Shown: positions 42,001 through 53,455, numbered from the stretch's first letter. The stretch: DNA of 64,000 nucleotides from Atriophallophorus winterbourni (GCA_013407085.1 JACCGJ010019040.1:28508-92507), one strand, 5' to 3'. Translations and numbers: made by a program. Notes: generated from the letters alone by a model not told the origin.

Positions 42001-42509
42001 GCGTTGAAGCGATTAAGAAGTAGTAGCCGGTGGATAGTAGAGGCATCCGAGTAAGAGATCAAAGGCCGGTAGTGCCAGCCAGATAGAATCTTCGATGTGA
42101 TCAAACACGGATGAAATGATGATGTTAGCTTGAAGGTTAGAATGGACATAAACAAGTCATCCTCCTCTACGTTTTGAAACGCGGTCTTTTCTAAAAGTGT
42201 GATAGTTTGGAATCGGAAGTTCACAATCTGATTGTTCCATTTTGTCCAAGATTCAGTTATTAGAATAATGTCAGCGCGTTTGGGGGGAAAATATGAACGT
42301 AAAGCAAATATCTGGTTAATTATGGATCGAGCATTGATAAGAATAAATTGAAGAGATGAGGGGCTATGATCAAAAAATGGCTGATTATGTATTTGATTAT
42401 TATGTGGAGCATGTTGGTTTAGGTTAAAGGCCTTTGTGTAGGGATTTGAAAATTTCTCATAACATGAGCTTTCTTTATTATAACATGAGCTTTTAAGTGG
42501 GCTACTCAA
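41997..42509 (-). pseudogene. Endonuclease domain, N-terminal half
   Basis: SLQFILINARSIINQIFALRS and ADIILITESWTKWNNQ are the first two active-site strands of the EEP fold. The frame then drifts and ends near 42000 at RFNA. The next frame carries the rest of the domain. One or two frameshifts separate them. Confidence 0.75.
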
Positions 42510-42510
42510 T

Positions 42511-42885
42511 GTGCTTAAGCTGGAAAGAAGGCTCGGAGAGAAATGTTGATACTGCGCTCAGCGTTGTCATACCGAAAACCTTCCATCTTTACACCCTATA
42601 CAAGGTATTTTGCGTTTAAGCGTTTGGGCGGCAACATAGCAAAACCGACGTAAAACCCCAGAGAAACAACGTTGACATAATTCCGCTACTGCGAATATTT
42701 CTATCAAAAATAATCAAGATATGGTTGAAATCATAGGTTAGGATTCTTCGCTTATTTGTGACGCAGCAAACGAAAGCCTCGCTTCGACTGCGCTTAACGC
42801 CGCTGCTTTAAAAACCTCTACGCCAAAACCTTCCAGCGAATTGAGGTACTAATGTGTTTTCTCATTTGAACATACCAAAAACTTA
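42511..42885. other. No gene recognised; upstream of the minus-strand element
   Basis: Could hold a decayed 5' UTR or ORF1 of that element. No clear motif. Confidence 0.35.
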
Positions 42886-42889
42886 GTAA

Positions 42890-43868
42890 TACCTCAGGCT
42901 CTGTGCCCCTGCTGCATGTTTGCTGATGATATCGAATTCACCGGATCCATTGATCACCGTGATTTGTTGAGAGATATTGAAAAGGTCATTAAATGGTCAC
43001 AGGATTGGATCTACCTTTGAACTATCTGTTGTCTGTAGCAGTAGACAAAATTAAAGCAAATGCGATTAACGGTAGGATCGACTTTGAAGCTATTCAGAGG
43101 GTTGAGGACTTCAAATTTAGAATATTGCCGGCAAGCCCGGAGCCATTTCTTCAAAATCACATACTACTAACATATTACCAACGTCTGGCAGCGAAATGGT
43201 TGAGAATATGTGTGGGAAACACTACGGAAAAGGTTATATTTCTTTACATCTTTTCTCACTTCGGCGTCGGCGTTTACAGGGTGACCTAATAGAAACCTAC
43301 AAAATCCTGAAAGGCTTAGGCGACGTAAGTTGTAAACACCCTTTAATTGGAGAAAATATATTGGAGCTCGCAAAAAATCACAACTGTCTGAATCTTGGGG
43401 AAACACTCCTTCAATGAAAGAGTGATAATTATCTGGAAAAAGCAGGTTGAAGAAAAATTGTTAGCGTATCAATAGGTGCTTTCAAAATAAGCTTGGATGC
43501 TTCGTGGCATTAGCTTTTCCGTTACTTTATTCATAAATATGCAGTTCGCCTGTCAATTCAAATCTTTCCTGTTTATACCAAGATTTAAAAAACACAAAAA
43601 TACACAAAAATCAAATACATCGTTTTAAATGCCATGTTTTAAATGTACACACAAAATTTTCATAGCTAACCCATGCCACTTGCAGCTACAAATACGTGGG
43701 ACTGAAGTTAGGCATGGAAAACACCTGACGTATCATCGCATACGACGAGGATATGGAAGAACAATGAACCAACTTTGAAGCATTCCATCGACAGAAATTC
43801 TGGAATCTCGATTGGCTTATCATCCATTTACCGTCCGGTGCCAACTGAACTGTGCTGAACTGAATTTG
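42890..43868 (+). mobile_element. CR1-like element (CTGAA-tailed family), truncated and deleted
   Basis: Closely matches the element at 50940-53080, starting at the codons for CCMFADDIEFTGS. An internal deletion of about 150 bp follows the DFKF codons near 43118, joining them to the PGAISSKSHTTN-like thumb region. It then continues with FSLRRRRLQGDLIETYKILKGLGD and ends with the same 3' UTR and an AACTGAACTGTGCTGAACTGAA tail (43838-43862). Frames are broken. Confidence 0.8.
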
Positions 43869-44134
43869 AATTCAAGGTCAACGTGGAATTTTGCGTCTTA
43901 CGAATCCTTTAATATGTATTTATTGATTATCACTGGATTTTAACATGATTCTGGCTAGAAAATCCACAAAAGTCAATAATACATCACCTACTGCAACGAA
44001 GATCCAAGGGAATCGGTGCCCCGCTGCTCGCTCGAGGAACTCTTGGCTTGTAAGCTCGGAACAGTGTGCGGATAATGCATAAGCTCTACAATGTGAAATA
44101 TGTTTCAAATATGATGCATATTCGATGAGGAGCA

Positions 44135-45060
44135 ATGAAGCCAGAGAAATATCAGTGGCCTAAGAATATATCATGCGATATTATTCGGACGGTATGTAAG
44201 ATATGCCTTCCATCATCAAGTGTTACGCACGGAGGTAGTCAGAATGAAGTCGAAGCTGCATATACTAAAACCGCTAAAGTGCTTGAAAGAGGAGACATAA
44301 ATATTGACTTAACCTCAGCTGAGGACAAACACCACCTATCTGTGCAGCAAGCTTGCTTGCAATTCTTATCTTCGAATACAAGCCGTTTACAAAATGGTAT
44401 TAGTACCGATGATACATTGAACGTGCATGAACTAGACGTTTGCTCGCCTTCAACACCGATCGCTCAACAGTCTGCAATGAATAAAACTCATGCAGACGTA
44501 ACGTCGAAGGGTCTACCTTGTGATCCGGGATATGCAACCGTGTAACAGTGATTGAGTAAAATCGAGGCTCAACTAAATGCATTGAAAGAAGTGCCTACAA
44601 CTGAAAATGCTTTTAGATCTCCAGTGTCAAAGGAGCCACATTTGGATTCTCGGGAGCGATGCCTCATTACGGTGAATGCTTTCGAGCAAATCGGGTAAAC
44701 GCCTGTGATACGCCTATAGCAAGAGCGCACTTCCTACAATCCACTTTTGCAAAGCTATTTCATTAAGCGAAGGAAGGAGCTACCATCATTTCTGCATTCC
44801 GACTTGGCCGGAAGAAGGAGTGAGATAAACAATGGACACCGAAAATTGTTTCAGCTCCGGGTGATCACGTCCAACTGGTACTAAGACGCGTTCATCGTTT
44901 TAAGAGAAAGCCGTTCACGATACTACGTGAACTGTCTCCTGAGGATCAAATTACAATGAAAATAGCCGCCGAAGAATTGCGAGCACGTAGACAAGCTGGC
45001 GAGGTAGATCTCCATATTGTGGATTCTCATGTGGTGAGGAGGAGGCCACACATTCTTAGA
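44135..45060 (+). pseudogene. Copy B: ORF1-like region
   Basis: The first frame (44135-44545) begins MKPEKYQWPKNISCDIIRTVCKICL. After a stop the sequence continues LSKIEAQLNALKEVP, SPVSKEPHLDSRERCLITVNAFE, then IISAFRLGRRK and, from about 44880, LLRRVHRFKRKPFTILRELSPEDQITMKIAAEELRARRQAGEVDLHIVD. The RLGR motif and the final basic domain (residues VVRRRPHILRKPL) match ORF1 RNA-binding proteins of CR1/L2-like elements. The region joins the endonuclease directly (ILPQLTPL, stop, then SLLFNARSQ), so ORF1 and ORF2 are adjacent or were once fused. Confidence 0.65.
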
Positions 45061-45099
45061 AAGCCGCTGTCAATCCTACCCCAGTTAACCCCTCTGTGA

Positions 45100-45900
45100 A
45101 GAGATTTTAAGTCTGCTTTTCAATGCGAGGAGTCAACGCAATAACCTTGACGAGGTTAATGAAATTGTCTGTCGGTGAAATACAGATATAAGTACTGTTA
45201 CGGAATGGTAGTTAACAATTGATATATCTGATATGGAGTGCGCGCTACCACATTATACGCTTTCCAGAAGTGACAGAGTAGCATCGAGAACGGCCGGTGG
45301 CGATGCCGTATACTTTACCTGATTATAGAAGTATTGGAAATGTTTCAACATTATGTAAGGTGAATTCTAGCTGTGGGGCTGCATCACTTTGGGTCATTTA
45401 CCGCTCACTTGACGCGTACGTTCCTGCTTTATGTTATCAAATAAAACGGTATGGTATCATTGGTGACTGTATTGTTCTTGGAGATCTGAATGCTCCAGAT
45501 ATAAACTTGGCAGATTTCGTATAGAGTGGTGAACCGTTCCAACAAGTATTCCTAGATACGATTTTGGACCTGAATTTGGTGCAGAATGTAAACCATTATT
45601 ACAAGATATGCGTCGAACAAGTTCCTTCGATATTGGATTTGGTGGTCACACCCAGATATTCCGATGTCATAACTCTATTGATCGGGACCCCTATAGGTTG
45701 CAGCAAACACTGTTCTTTATGGTTCGTTTGAAATTGAGGCCTTCAACCGAGATAACGTACGCATACCTGGAGAAACTACTGGAAATGAGACACAAAGAGT
45801 CTAATTACGTCTGCCGACTGGATTGACTGGTCACTTACTCCATCTACAAATGTTGATACCTGTTGGTTGGACTTTTGGGGTAAAATCAGATCGCTTGAAA
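45100..45900 (+). pseudogene. Copy B: endonuclease domain
   Basis: SLLFNARSQRNNLDEVNEIVC (about 45110), DISTVTEW (45190), LPHYTLSRSDRVASR (about 45245), then 45297-45524 with ASLWVIYRSLDAYVPALC and CIVLGDLNAPDINLADFV, and a decayed C-terminal half (45608-45826). The matching residues of copy A (GVIYRSPGAYAPVLC, IVLGDLNAPDINWAD) confirm the family. Confidence 0.75.
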
Positions 45901-47108
45901 ATCAAGCCCCATTGATGAATTGAAGATCCCCCGCTAAGTGGCTGCCGTGGTTTGATAACGTTATTTGTAAATACATGAAGGAAAGAAAGCGGTTATGGTG
46001 GAAGTTTTGTTCTAGTGGATGCACCAATGACCATGTAACCTGCAAAGTTATAATCAACAAGTGCACCTATCTAAAAAGAGAAAAAAGCAGAACTATAAAA
46101 CTCGTTTGGTGGACGAAGCCAATTCGGTGCCGAAACGCTTTTTGGGTACATTAGACTTAAAACCAAAGCTTCTCAACGAGTACCTTGCTTGAAATCTATG
46201 GGAGGATCGACTCAACATAAAGATGAACGTAAAACAGTTTTTATCGCCGCTCAGTACAGTTCGGTTTACACAGAGGAGACGTTTCCAGTTATTCTGCTTC
46301 ATGAGATCAGTGCCGAAATGACGGATATATCGATCTCGCCAGAGATGTTACAGTATTTACTTGACCGACTCGATGTACACTTAGCACCTGTATTGGACGT
46401 AATACATCTAACACCTTTAAAGTTATTGTCGGGTATCATACACAAACCACTGCCGCTAATCTTTAGTTTATCCATGAGGTGTGGTAATATACCTCAAGAT
46501 TGGAAGTACGGAATTGTCAAACCAATGTATAAGGGCTAACTACAAAGCGGTTGCCTTTACTTCGGTAGTTGGGAAGACTCTGGAACGACTTCTGAAAAAG
46601 CAGATGGATGATTTACTTTTTACCTCCAGTCAGCCAACATCTGCTCAGCATGGTTTTACGCAAAGACGATCATGCGCATCTAATTCGCATCACTGCTCGC
46701 GAGCACTTGTGTGTTGAACTTGTTCTGGTCCACACGATATTCACTGCATTGATTGACTTAAGTAAGGTTTTTGACCGTGTTTTATTTAAACGTCTATTGC
46801 TCAAGCTCCGTGCTCGTGGTGTAAAGGGACCTGTTCTAACTTGGTTTGAAGACTTCCTTATTGACCGACATACACAGGTCGATGTTGATGGAGTTAAATC
46901 GCAGAATACACGTCCAACTTCCGGTGTTCCGCAAGGATCTGTTTTTGGCCTGTTACTTTTTACAGTAAATGGTAATGACCTCTTCGACTCATTAAATCTA
47001 AATTGTCTGCTTTTTGCGGATGATCTTAAAGTTCGGGGAGAATACATTTTTCCAGAACGAATTGAATTGCTTTATTGGACGGTAAAATGGCAGCTTCCTG
47101 TAAACTGA
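45900..47108 (+). pseudogene. Copy B: reverse transcriptase
   Basis: 46189-46539 holds the RT start (PEMLQYLLDRLDVHLAPVLDVIHLTPLK). 46608-47108 holds TALIDLSKVFDRVLFKRLLLK (motif A), TSGVPQGSVFGLLLFTV (motif B) and CLLFADDLKVRG (motif C, near 47011). A frameshift near 46540 and others break the frame. The same domain in copy A is intact apart from its stop. Confidence 0.8.
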
Positions 47109-47828
47109 CAGAAATGCGCTGTAATGCTTTTGGGGCCCAACACACCTGAAGGTGCGTACTTTCTCAGGGATCATCAACTGAAATTGGTTGATATTGAACG
47201 TGACCAGGATACAATTGTGATTTGGTTGCTTAAATCCAAGGAGGATACGAAGAGAAAAGCTGCTGCTGCAAACCGCGCATGGTGGGCTATTAGTCGGTCG
47301 TTTTCGGTGATCACTCCACAAATGTTTCTCATTCCTTATCCCACATACGTGAGACCAGTTTTGGAATATTGTTTGCCAGCCACCTATCCACGAACTATGG
47401 GAGAACGGGACCAGTTAAGAAAAGTGTAAAAACGGGCGACGAATTGATTACAAGTATTGGAATCAATTACTTATGTGAAGAGAGTTCAACGACTCAACCT
47501 CATGTCGCTTAGTACTCGGCGTGTACACTACTACCGGCTGCTAACTAGTTGCATATTACTGGGAGCTTATGGTGACGAGCTGCGCTGGATTTTCCCTCTC
47601 GTGGCGGACTCAAGAACCCCTGGTCATAATATAAAGCTTCAAAAGCGAAGGACAATACGCCTATCACAGGGGTTCACGCTCTCAACAAAAATTGTTAACT
47701 TGTGGAATGCGCTTCCGGAAGAGGTTATTTCAGCAAGATCTGAAAACCAATTAAAGCAACTAGTGGTTAAGGTACTGCCAGTAATCACGGCAAAGCTGTA
47801 CAACACTGGACAGGATTTTTTCAACTGA
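47109..47828 (+). pseudogene. Copy B: thumb and C-terminal domain
   Basis: Two frames, 47124-47429 (LLGPNTPEGAYFLRDHQLK, WWAISRSFSVITPQM) and 47457-47828 (YVKRVQRLNLMSLSTRRVHYY, IVNLWNALPEEVIS, ending TGQDFFN), separated by a stop. About 85 percent of the residues match copy A by eye. Confidence 0.85.
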
Positions 47829-48059
47829 GGTTCTTTTGGACTATGTTGCTGATATAATGAGAAGCCGCTTACAAGAGCTTGACCCTCAATCTTCTATCAA
47901 GAAGAAGAAGAACTTGAAGTTCTTAGGTTGACCGCGCGTTTTGAATTTAACGTGATATTATTCGAAGGTTTTTTTAAAAGACTGAATGCCATTGTCAGAT
48001 GTGTTAATATCATTTAAAAATCAGAATCTGCCTTTCAATATGATTTGTTTGTAAATGGA

Positions 48060-48804
48060 AACTCATAAATTGTATTCGGTCAATCAACAGATTGCGATAT
48101 CAACAAGAGAGGCTTGGACAGAGACTATAAGATACTAGTCGACGCGATTTTCTTCGACTTTTCTAAGGCATTTGACAAAGTTAACGATCGAAAGCTGCTG
48201 CATCTATTGAAAACATATGGACTTGTAAGCTCGCTTTTAGAACGGCTTTACAGTTTTGTGTCAGACCGCAAGTTGGCTGTACTAATCATCAGGACCACTT
48301 CTAACTGTCAGCAGTGGTGTACAGCAAAAGTTTGGTTCTAGGCCCTCTTTTGTTTTTAATTTGTGTAAATGATATAACACGTAGTCTCAAATCACCTTGT
48401 ATGCTGTTTGCCGACGATCTAAAATATGACAGTTGTATAAATAAGTGATCGTGAAATCCTGCAAGATGATATCGACGCAATCAGAAAATGGACATTACTC
48501 AACGAACTTTCACTGAACGCAGCCAAAATGAAACTTGATAATATGCAATAGTGACCCATTCGACTATTAGATGGGTGAAAGTTAGATCCAGATATGTACG
48601 GAGAGCCGTGATCTAGGTACGATTGTGAGTTCCACTTTGAAAACCGTATCAAACACTGCTCAGGTGTGATCAAAAGCCTTACGATGTTTATGGGTTCTAA
48701 AAAGAACTTTTTCTGACTGGTCTATTCGTATGACTTAACTTCTCTTTAGCTCATACGTTCGACTAATCCTTGAGCATAGTAGCGTGGCGGCGTTTCCCTG
48801 CACG
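48060..48804 (+). pseudogene. CR1-like RT fragment
   Basis: DAIFFDFSKAFDKVNDRKLLHLLKTYGL (motif A, 48140-48230), SPLLEW-like region, LGPLLFLICVND traces (about 48335-48370), CMLFADDLK (48400-48425), then from 48437 ILQDDIDAIRKWTLLNELSLNAAK and a broken end. It is interrupted at 48805 by the 3' end of a minus-strand RTE element. From 48437 on it is duplicated at 53083. Confidence 0.75.
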
Positions 48805-50104
48805 ATTATGATCATCATCATGAAGCAAAAGTCTGGATCCAGACAAAGCGTCAAGCAATATGAAGCAGGAAAAGAAGATAAATAAGCGCGTAAAAGGAAA
48901 AGCAGGCAAGCAGAATATGCCACGTGGTCCTAACACCTGCTTGCAGACATCTATATTTCTAACGCGATGCTAACACCGAATGCGAGCAATCCTATGCAGA
49001 CAACCGGTGTCGAAAACAGAAAGCCGACGGACATCTTCCGCTCGGATAAACCAGGTTTCGCAGCAATAAGTTAGTGTAACGCACCACTGCGTTGCACACT
49101 CGGCCTTTAGTGTGGAGTGAAACATCGCGTCGACGCCACAAGTGGCGAAGGTTAGCAAACGCTGCTAAACGCACCCGCTTTCCGAACCGCTATGTGTGAT
49201 CTCGTCCCTCGAACCACCGCTAGTAGAGATACAACGGCCAATGTTATACAAAGTCTGTCGACCAGATTCCGATGACATGCACACATTTTTATGTTTGGCA
49301 GAAAGCCGCTCCACCTGGGTAAGTGTTTTTTAGAAGCCAAGCCATGCCATACCTTAACGCTCTTCAAGTTGCCAGGCCGTCCCAGGGCTTGTTGCTTATA
49401 TGTGGGTTATCTCCCGAATTTCGATTTTCATCTCAATACTCTATATCGTTAGCTCTCTCACCCGGCAGAAGTCAACCTCTCTGCGCCCACCAGAACCATC
49501 TAAAGCTTTCCTTAGGACATCGTCGTATCGCGAAGTTAAAAAAGGGAACGCGAGATAGGGTAGACCTGCCACACACCTCTTGAGAAATTGAACGAGGACG
49601 ACAATTGTCTTTGCGCTGGAACCTTGCCCGAAGTTGGCAATATAATGCTTTCAAGATCCACACATACATCTCTGGCACTCCATGTCTCAGAAGACAGTTC
49701 TAAAGACTTTCGCGATCGATTGAATCGAATGCAACTCGGATGTCAAGGAGTACCATGATAGTTGGCCTACGAAATGCGTAGCGTTGCTCCAGTAACTGAC
49801 GGAGTGTGAAGATTTGATCTATGCACCCTCGACCGACACGAAATTCAGTTTGCTTCTCGCGGATTTGCTTTTCCCGTTTGGTACTCAACCGGTGAAGCAG
49901 GATGGAGGCCAATATATTAAGAGCTATTGAAATGAGACTGATACCCCGATGATTTTCATAAGAATCGCGCTGTCCCTTTTTGAAAATCGAAGCCATTACT
50001 GATTCTCTCCAAGAGATCGGAACGCGTTTCTCAGCCCATATGTTGGCGAACAGCGCTTAAAGTTCGCAAACCAGAGCGAAACCGCCATCTTTGAACAATG
50101 ACGG
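48805..50104 (-). pseudogene. RTE-like element, reverse transcriptase to C-terminus (duplicate copy 1)
   Basis: Minus strand: ESVMASIFKKGQRDSYENHRGISLISIA and RVGRGCIDQIFTLRQLLEQRYAFRRPTIMVLLDIRVAFDSID (49700-49996) are the RT start and motif A. The rest is frameshifted at many places. HLWRRRDVSLHTKGRVCNAVVR and GRCPSAFCFRHRL are at 48992-49174. The 3' end (about 48805-48825) has an ATGATGATGATCATAAT tail. Compare the better copy at 53456-54737. Confidence 0.75.
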
Positions 50105-50285
50105 TGTAACGAGAGTCTGAGATGGTCAGAACACAAACGAACGTTGAGAAGATAACGCCTGATTGAAAGGCTTTAATCAACTAGAAAACTCGAGTATGAG
50201 CTATAACAACAGGAAAAAGGTTAGATGTGTAATACAGTAAAATAGGCGTGTGTACACAATAAAAGGAATGTCAAACAACACGACA
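50105..50285 (-). repeat. Gypsy G1 3' LTR (duplicate copy 1)
   Basis: TGTAACGAGAG to CACGACA on the plus strand; the reverse complement runs TGTCGTG to TTACA. Same as 54738-54917 with few differences. Confidence 0.7.
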
Positions 50286-50650
50286 TTCACCCCGACCGGG
50301 AAGACCGAGTGATATCACGATTACAGTTTTAGACCTCACGGGATCGAAGATTGTAGGGTCTAACCCTTTGTTGTTGTGAAACTAGGTGTTCTACATTTGG
50401 CTGAAGTGTAGTGGTTGGTCCAGAAAAGTCTGAAGTTGCAGACTGTATGTCAGGTGTACAAAGGGTATCTGGGGCGTTTTTTGTTGGGTTCAGTGGATCA
50501 GTTTCATGGGTTTGGCCACTGATTCATTGGAGCCATTGACGGAGAGACATCCCTCGCATCATCTGGCAATCGGATATGGCATGTGTTCCAAATTTGCATA
50601 GCCGGGGTGCATTGGTGGGGATAAGCTCCCATTATAAAATGCTCCTATAT
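50286..50650 (-). pseudogene. Gypsy G1 pol C-terminus (duplicate copy 1)
   Basis: Frameshifted version of the frame at 54962-55291, ending with the codons for QQQRVRPYNLRSREV next to the LTR. Confidence 0.65.
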
Positions 50651-50919
50651 GGCATGCGTCTCAAATAACCTCTGACAACCAAGTCCAGCTTCCGGCCTGC
50701 ACGAGTGGCTCTCCGAGCACGGCGGAACTGCTTCTACCAACAGGAGAAGGGGCGAGGGCGAGTGACTGGCGCCTGCAAACCAGTTTGCTTCGTGTAGATG
50801 GAGCTCGTTAGCCTGGGAGGGCATTTTATCTAAGGGAAGGTTAACCCTGATTTTCAACCTCCGCTGCCTTGCGGGAAACCTGATCGCGGAAAGGCTTCGG
50901 GAGAAAACCCTGAGGAAAA
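50651..50919 (+). mobile_element. SINE-like insertion (duplicate copy 1, cut by gap)
   Basis: Same GC-rich sequence as the left part of 55292-55771, beginning GCGTCTCAAATAACC and cut at the N run. Confidence 0.6.
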
Positions 50920-50939
50920 NNNNNNNNNNNNNNNNNNNN
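50920..50939. other. Assembly gap (20 N)
   Basis: Twenty undetermined bases. The contig on the left ends in the duplicate, the contig on the right starts inside a CR1-like element. A minus-strand frame across the gap (50645-50998) is an artefact. Confidence 1.
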
Positions 50940-50944
50940 CAGCT

Positions 50945-52348
50945 TTGCTGGATTATTTTCGTAGCGTACATAGAATGGATGGCGGGGATGCGATTCACTC
51001 AGTCCCAACTCTTAATACGGAAATGGGTGCCTCACTAAGCGAAGTAGTTTTTTGCACGGATGATGTCGCACGTGTCATAAAGAATCTAGACGGAAATAAA
51101 TCCGCCGGACCTGACGACGTGCATCCTAAAATTGTAAAGGAAATATCTACGGTACTAGCAGGGCCTCTATGTGAGTTATATAACGAATCGTTCTGCAAAG
51201 GCATCCTACCAGATGACTGGAAGAAAGCCATTGTCGTACCCATTCCAAAGGAAGGTTGCGCAAACATAGTTAAGAATTTCCGACCGGTAAGCTTGACTAG
51301 TGTTTTATGTAAAACCTTGGAGAGACTAATCAGGGATCGATTGTGCAGCCACCTCGTGCACAATTCATCATTAAGCACGGTTCAACATGGCTTTCTTAAA
51401 GGAAGGTCGTGTCTCTCAAATCTTTTATGCTTTTTAAATCGAGTTTCTAAGACACTGGATGAAGGCGGACGGGTAGAGGTCTTTTACTTAGACTTTAGTA
51501 AGGCGTTCGACTCGGTTAGTCACAGGTTCCTAGGGATGAAGCTCTCGGCCAAAGGCATATCTGGTAAGCTTCACGACTGGATACCCAGTTTTCTTCGTGA
51601 TAGATCCTTCCAGGTCCGTGTAGGCGATACTACCTCTGAATTCGCAACAGTTACCAGTGGGGTCCCACAAGGTTCAGTATTAGGCCCAATACTTTTTCTG
51701 ATCTTCATCGATGATCTCGCATCGCAGTTGTCATGTCCCTGCTACATGTTTGCCGATGATGTCAAATTCACCGGATCCAGTGATAACGGTGATTTGTTGA
51801 GAGATATTGAAAAGGTCATTAAATGGTCGCAGGATTGGGATCTTCCTCTGAACTATAGTAAATGTCATCTGTTATCTGCAGCAGTCGACAGAATTACAGT
51901 AACTGCGAATAACGGTAAGATCGACTTTCAATCTATTCAGAGGATTAAGGATTTGGGTATAGTCGTAACAGCGGACTTCAAATGGGCTGCGCAGTGTGCC
52001 ACCGCTGCACAACGAGCTAGAGGAGAACTCTTTAGGCTTAAATTCGTTCTGACATGTAGAACGCCGGAAGTGTTTATCCCTTTATATACGGCGATTGTCA
52101 GGCCGCATTTAGAATACTGCGTGCAAGCCTGGAGCCCCTTCTTTCGAAAAGACATATTACTATTAGAAAGAGTCCAACGACTGGCTACCACAATGGTTGA
52201 AGGTATGTTTGGGAAACCCTACGAAGAACGTCTAATTTCTTTAGGTCTCTTCTCCCTTCGGCGTCGGCGTCTACGGGGTGACCTCATAGAAACTTTCAAA
52301 ATCCTGAAAGGCTTAGGCGACGAGGGCTGTCAAATCATGTTCTCTTGA
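50945..52348 (+). CDS. CR1-like reverse transcriptase, partial, 467 aa
   Basis: An open frame from the gap. It has GNKSAGPDDVHPKIVKEI, NFRPVSLTSVLCKTLERLI, QHGFLKGRSC, VFYLDFSKAFDSVSHRFL (motif A, residue about 182), TSGVPQGSVLGPILFLIFIDD (about 240) and CYMFADDVKFTGS (about 268). The thumb follows (IKDLGIVVTADFKWA, YTAIVRPHLEYCVQAWSPF) and FSLRRRRLRGDLIETFKILKGL. All RT catalytic residues are intact. The frame ends after KGLGDEGCQIMFS because of a frameshift near 52335; the remaining C-terminal 70 residues are in the next feature. The endonuclease is not in the window, and the methionine at 50945 is not a true start. Confidence 0.85.
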   Translation: MLDYFRSVHRMDGGDAIHSVPTLNTEMGASLSEVVFCTDDVARVIKNLDGNKSAGPDDVHPKIVKEISTVLAGPLCELYNESFCKGILPDDWKKAIVVPIPKEGCANIVKNFRPVSLTSVLCKTLERLIRDRLCSHLVHNSSLSTVQHGFLKGRSCLSNLLCFLNRVSKTLDEGGRVEVFYLDFSKAFDSVSHRFLGMKLSAKGISGKLHDWIPSFLRDRSFQVRVGDTTSEFATVTSGVPQGSVLGPILFLIFIDDLASQLSCPCYMFADDVKFTGSSDNGDLLRDIEKVIKWSQDWDLPLNYSKCHLLSAAVDRITVTANNGKIDFQSIQRIKDLGIVVTADFKWAAQCATAAQRARGELFRLKFVLTCRTPEVFIPLYTAIVRPHLEYCVQAWSPFFRKDILLLERVQRLATTMVEGMFGKPYEERLISLGLFSLRRRRLRGDLIETFKILKGLGDEGCQIMFS

Positions 52349-52556
52349 GCGATCAACCCCTCAACTAGAGGACATACATTGAAGCTCGCGAAAAACCACA
52401 GCCGTCTGAATCTTAGGCAACACTTTTTCAGTGAAAGAGTGGTAAGCTTCTGGAACAAGCTGCCTGAGGAATTAATAGCTTGCACATCAATAGGTGCATT
52501 CAAAAGGGGTTTAGATGCCTTGTGGCTTGGGCTTTTCCCAGACTTTTTCCCGTGAA
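52336..52556 (+). pseudogene. C-terminal part of the same protein after frameshift
   Basis: INPSTRGHTLKLAKNHSRLNLR, FFSERVVSFWNKLPEEL and FKRGLDALWLGLFPDFFP, then a stop. The FWNKLPEE segment is the equivalent of FLWNSLPTD and NLWNALPEE in the other families. Confidence 0.8.
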
Positions 52557-53082
52557 TATGCAGGTTGTCTGTCGTCAGGATTGTCCATTTTTTGTTCATT
52601 TCGAAATTATATGGTCTTGACCACAATTTTTTTAAAAAAAAAAATCCTGTTATATAATGCCTCGTTTTAAATGTCATGTTTTAAATGTACGCACCAATTT
52701 TCCATAGCTAACCTCTCACCGGCTTGGTGAAGAGAAACCCTTTCCGTTTTTCTCAGTCGCAGCTACAAATTCTGGGACCAGAGGACGGCTTGGAAAACAT
52801 CGGACGTACCTTCGCATACGACGAGAATACCAGAGGAAATTGAACCAACTTTGGCAGTGGTGGGCACTCCTTTGAAGCTTTCCACAGACGGAAATTCTGG
52901 ACGCTCGATTGGCTTATCCCTTGGCGGCGCGATCGTCGAGGATATCCAAATCACAATAAGAAAAAACGCTTTGGCAGTGGTGGTTGCTTCTCTGCAGCTT
53001 TCCACCGAAAGAAATTCTGGACGCTCGATTGGCTCGTTAGCCACATACTGTCCTGTGCAAACTGAACTGAACTGAACTGAAT

Positions 53083-53455
53083 CAATAAGTGATCGTGAAA
53101 TCCTGCAAGATGATATCGACGCAATCAGAAAATGGACAGTACTCAACGAACTTTCACTGAACGCAGCCAAAATGAAACTTGATAATATGCAATAGTGACC
53201 CATTCGACTATTAGATGGGTGAAAGTTAGATCCAGATATGTACGGAGAGCCGTGATCTAGGTACGATTGTTAGTTCCACTTTGAAAACCGTATCAAACAC
53301 TGCTCAGGTGTGATCAAAAGCCTTACGATGTTTATGGGTTCTAAAAAGAACTTTTTCTGACTGGTCTATTCGTATGACTTAACTTCTCTTTAGCTCATAC
53401 GTTCGACTAATCCTTGAGCATGGTAGCGTGGCGGCGTTTCCCTGCACGATTATGA
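53083..53455 (+). pseudogene. CR1-like RT fragment (duplicate copy 2)
   Basis: Same as 48437-48804: ILQDDIDAIRKWTVLNELSLNAAK and the following broken thumb region. Confidence 0.7.

Larger units (their letters stand above)
39541..42510 (-). mobile_element. CR1/Jockey-type element, minus strand
   Basis: Endonuclease, linker, RT and part of the C-terminal domain in order from 42509 down to about 39960, with a decayed 3' part to about 39541. Only a frameshift near 42000, a stop near 40938, and damage after 40273 break it. Lower GC and different codons set it apart from the other CR1 families here. Confidence 0.8.
44135..47918 (+). mobile_element. CR1-like element, copy B, with ORF1 region
   Basis: Same family as copy A at 7484-10213 but older and longer. 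It includes an ORF1-like region (44135-45060), the complete endonuclease start (45112 on), RT and C-terminal domain, and ends TTCTATCAAGAAGAAGAAG (about 47893-47911). Many stops and frameshifts. It shows what copy A lacks at its 5' end. Confidence 0.8.
48437..50919. repeat. Duplicated segment, copy 1 (left of the gap)
   Basis: Collinear with 53083-55570: CR1 fragment, minus-strand RTE, gypsy LTR and pol end, and SINE-like sequence. The first 700 bases are nearly identical. From about 49150 copy 1 carries many single-base insertions and deletions relative to copy 2, as in uncorrected reads. It ends exactly at the run of N. Confidence 0.9.
50940..53081 (+). mobile_element. CR1-like element, CTGAA-tailed, cut at the gap
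   Basis: RT, C-terminal domain and 3' UTR, ending CAAACTGAACTGAACTGAA (about 53058-53079). The 5' part lies in or beyond the gap. It is followed at 53083 directly by the second copy of the duplicated segment, whose first copy lacks this element at the same point (48436/48437). Confidence 0.85.

Noticed and set aside
50645..50998. Minus-strand frame across the gap
   Set aside because: Includes the run of N, so the protein is not real.
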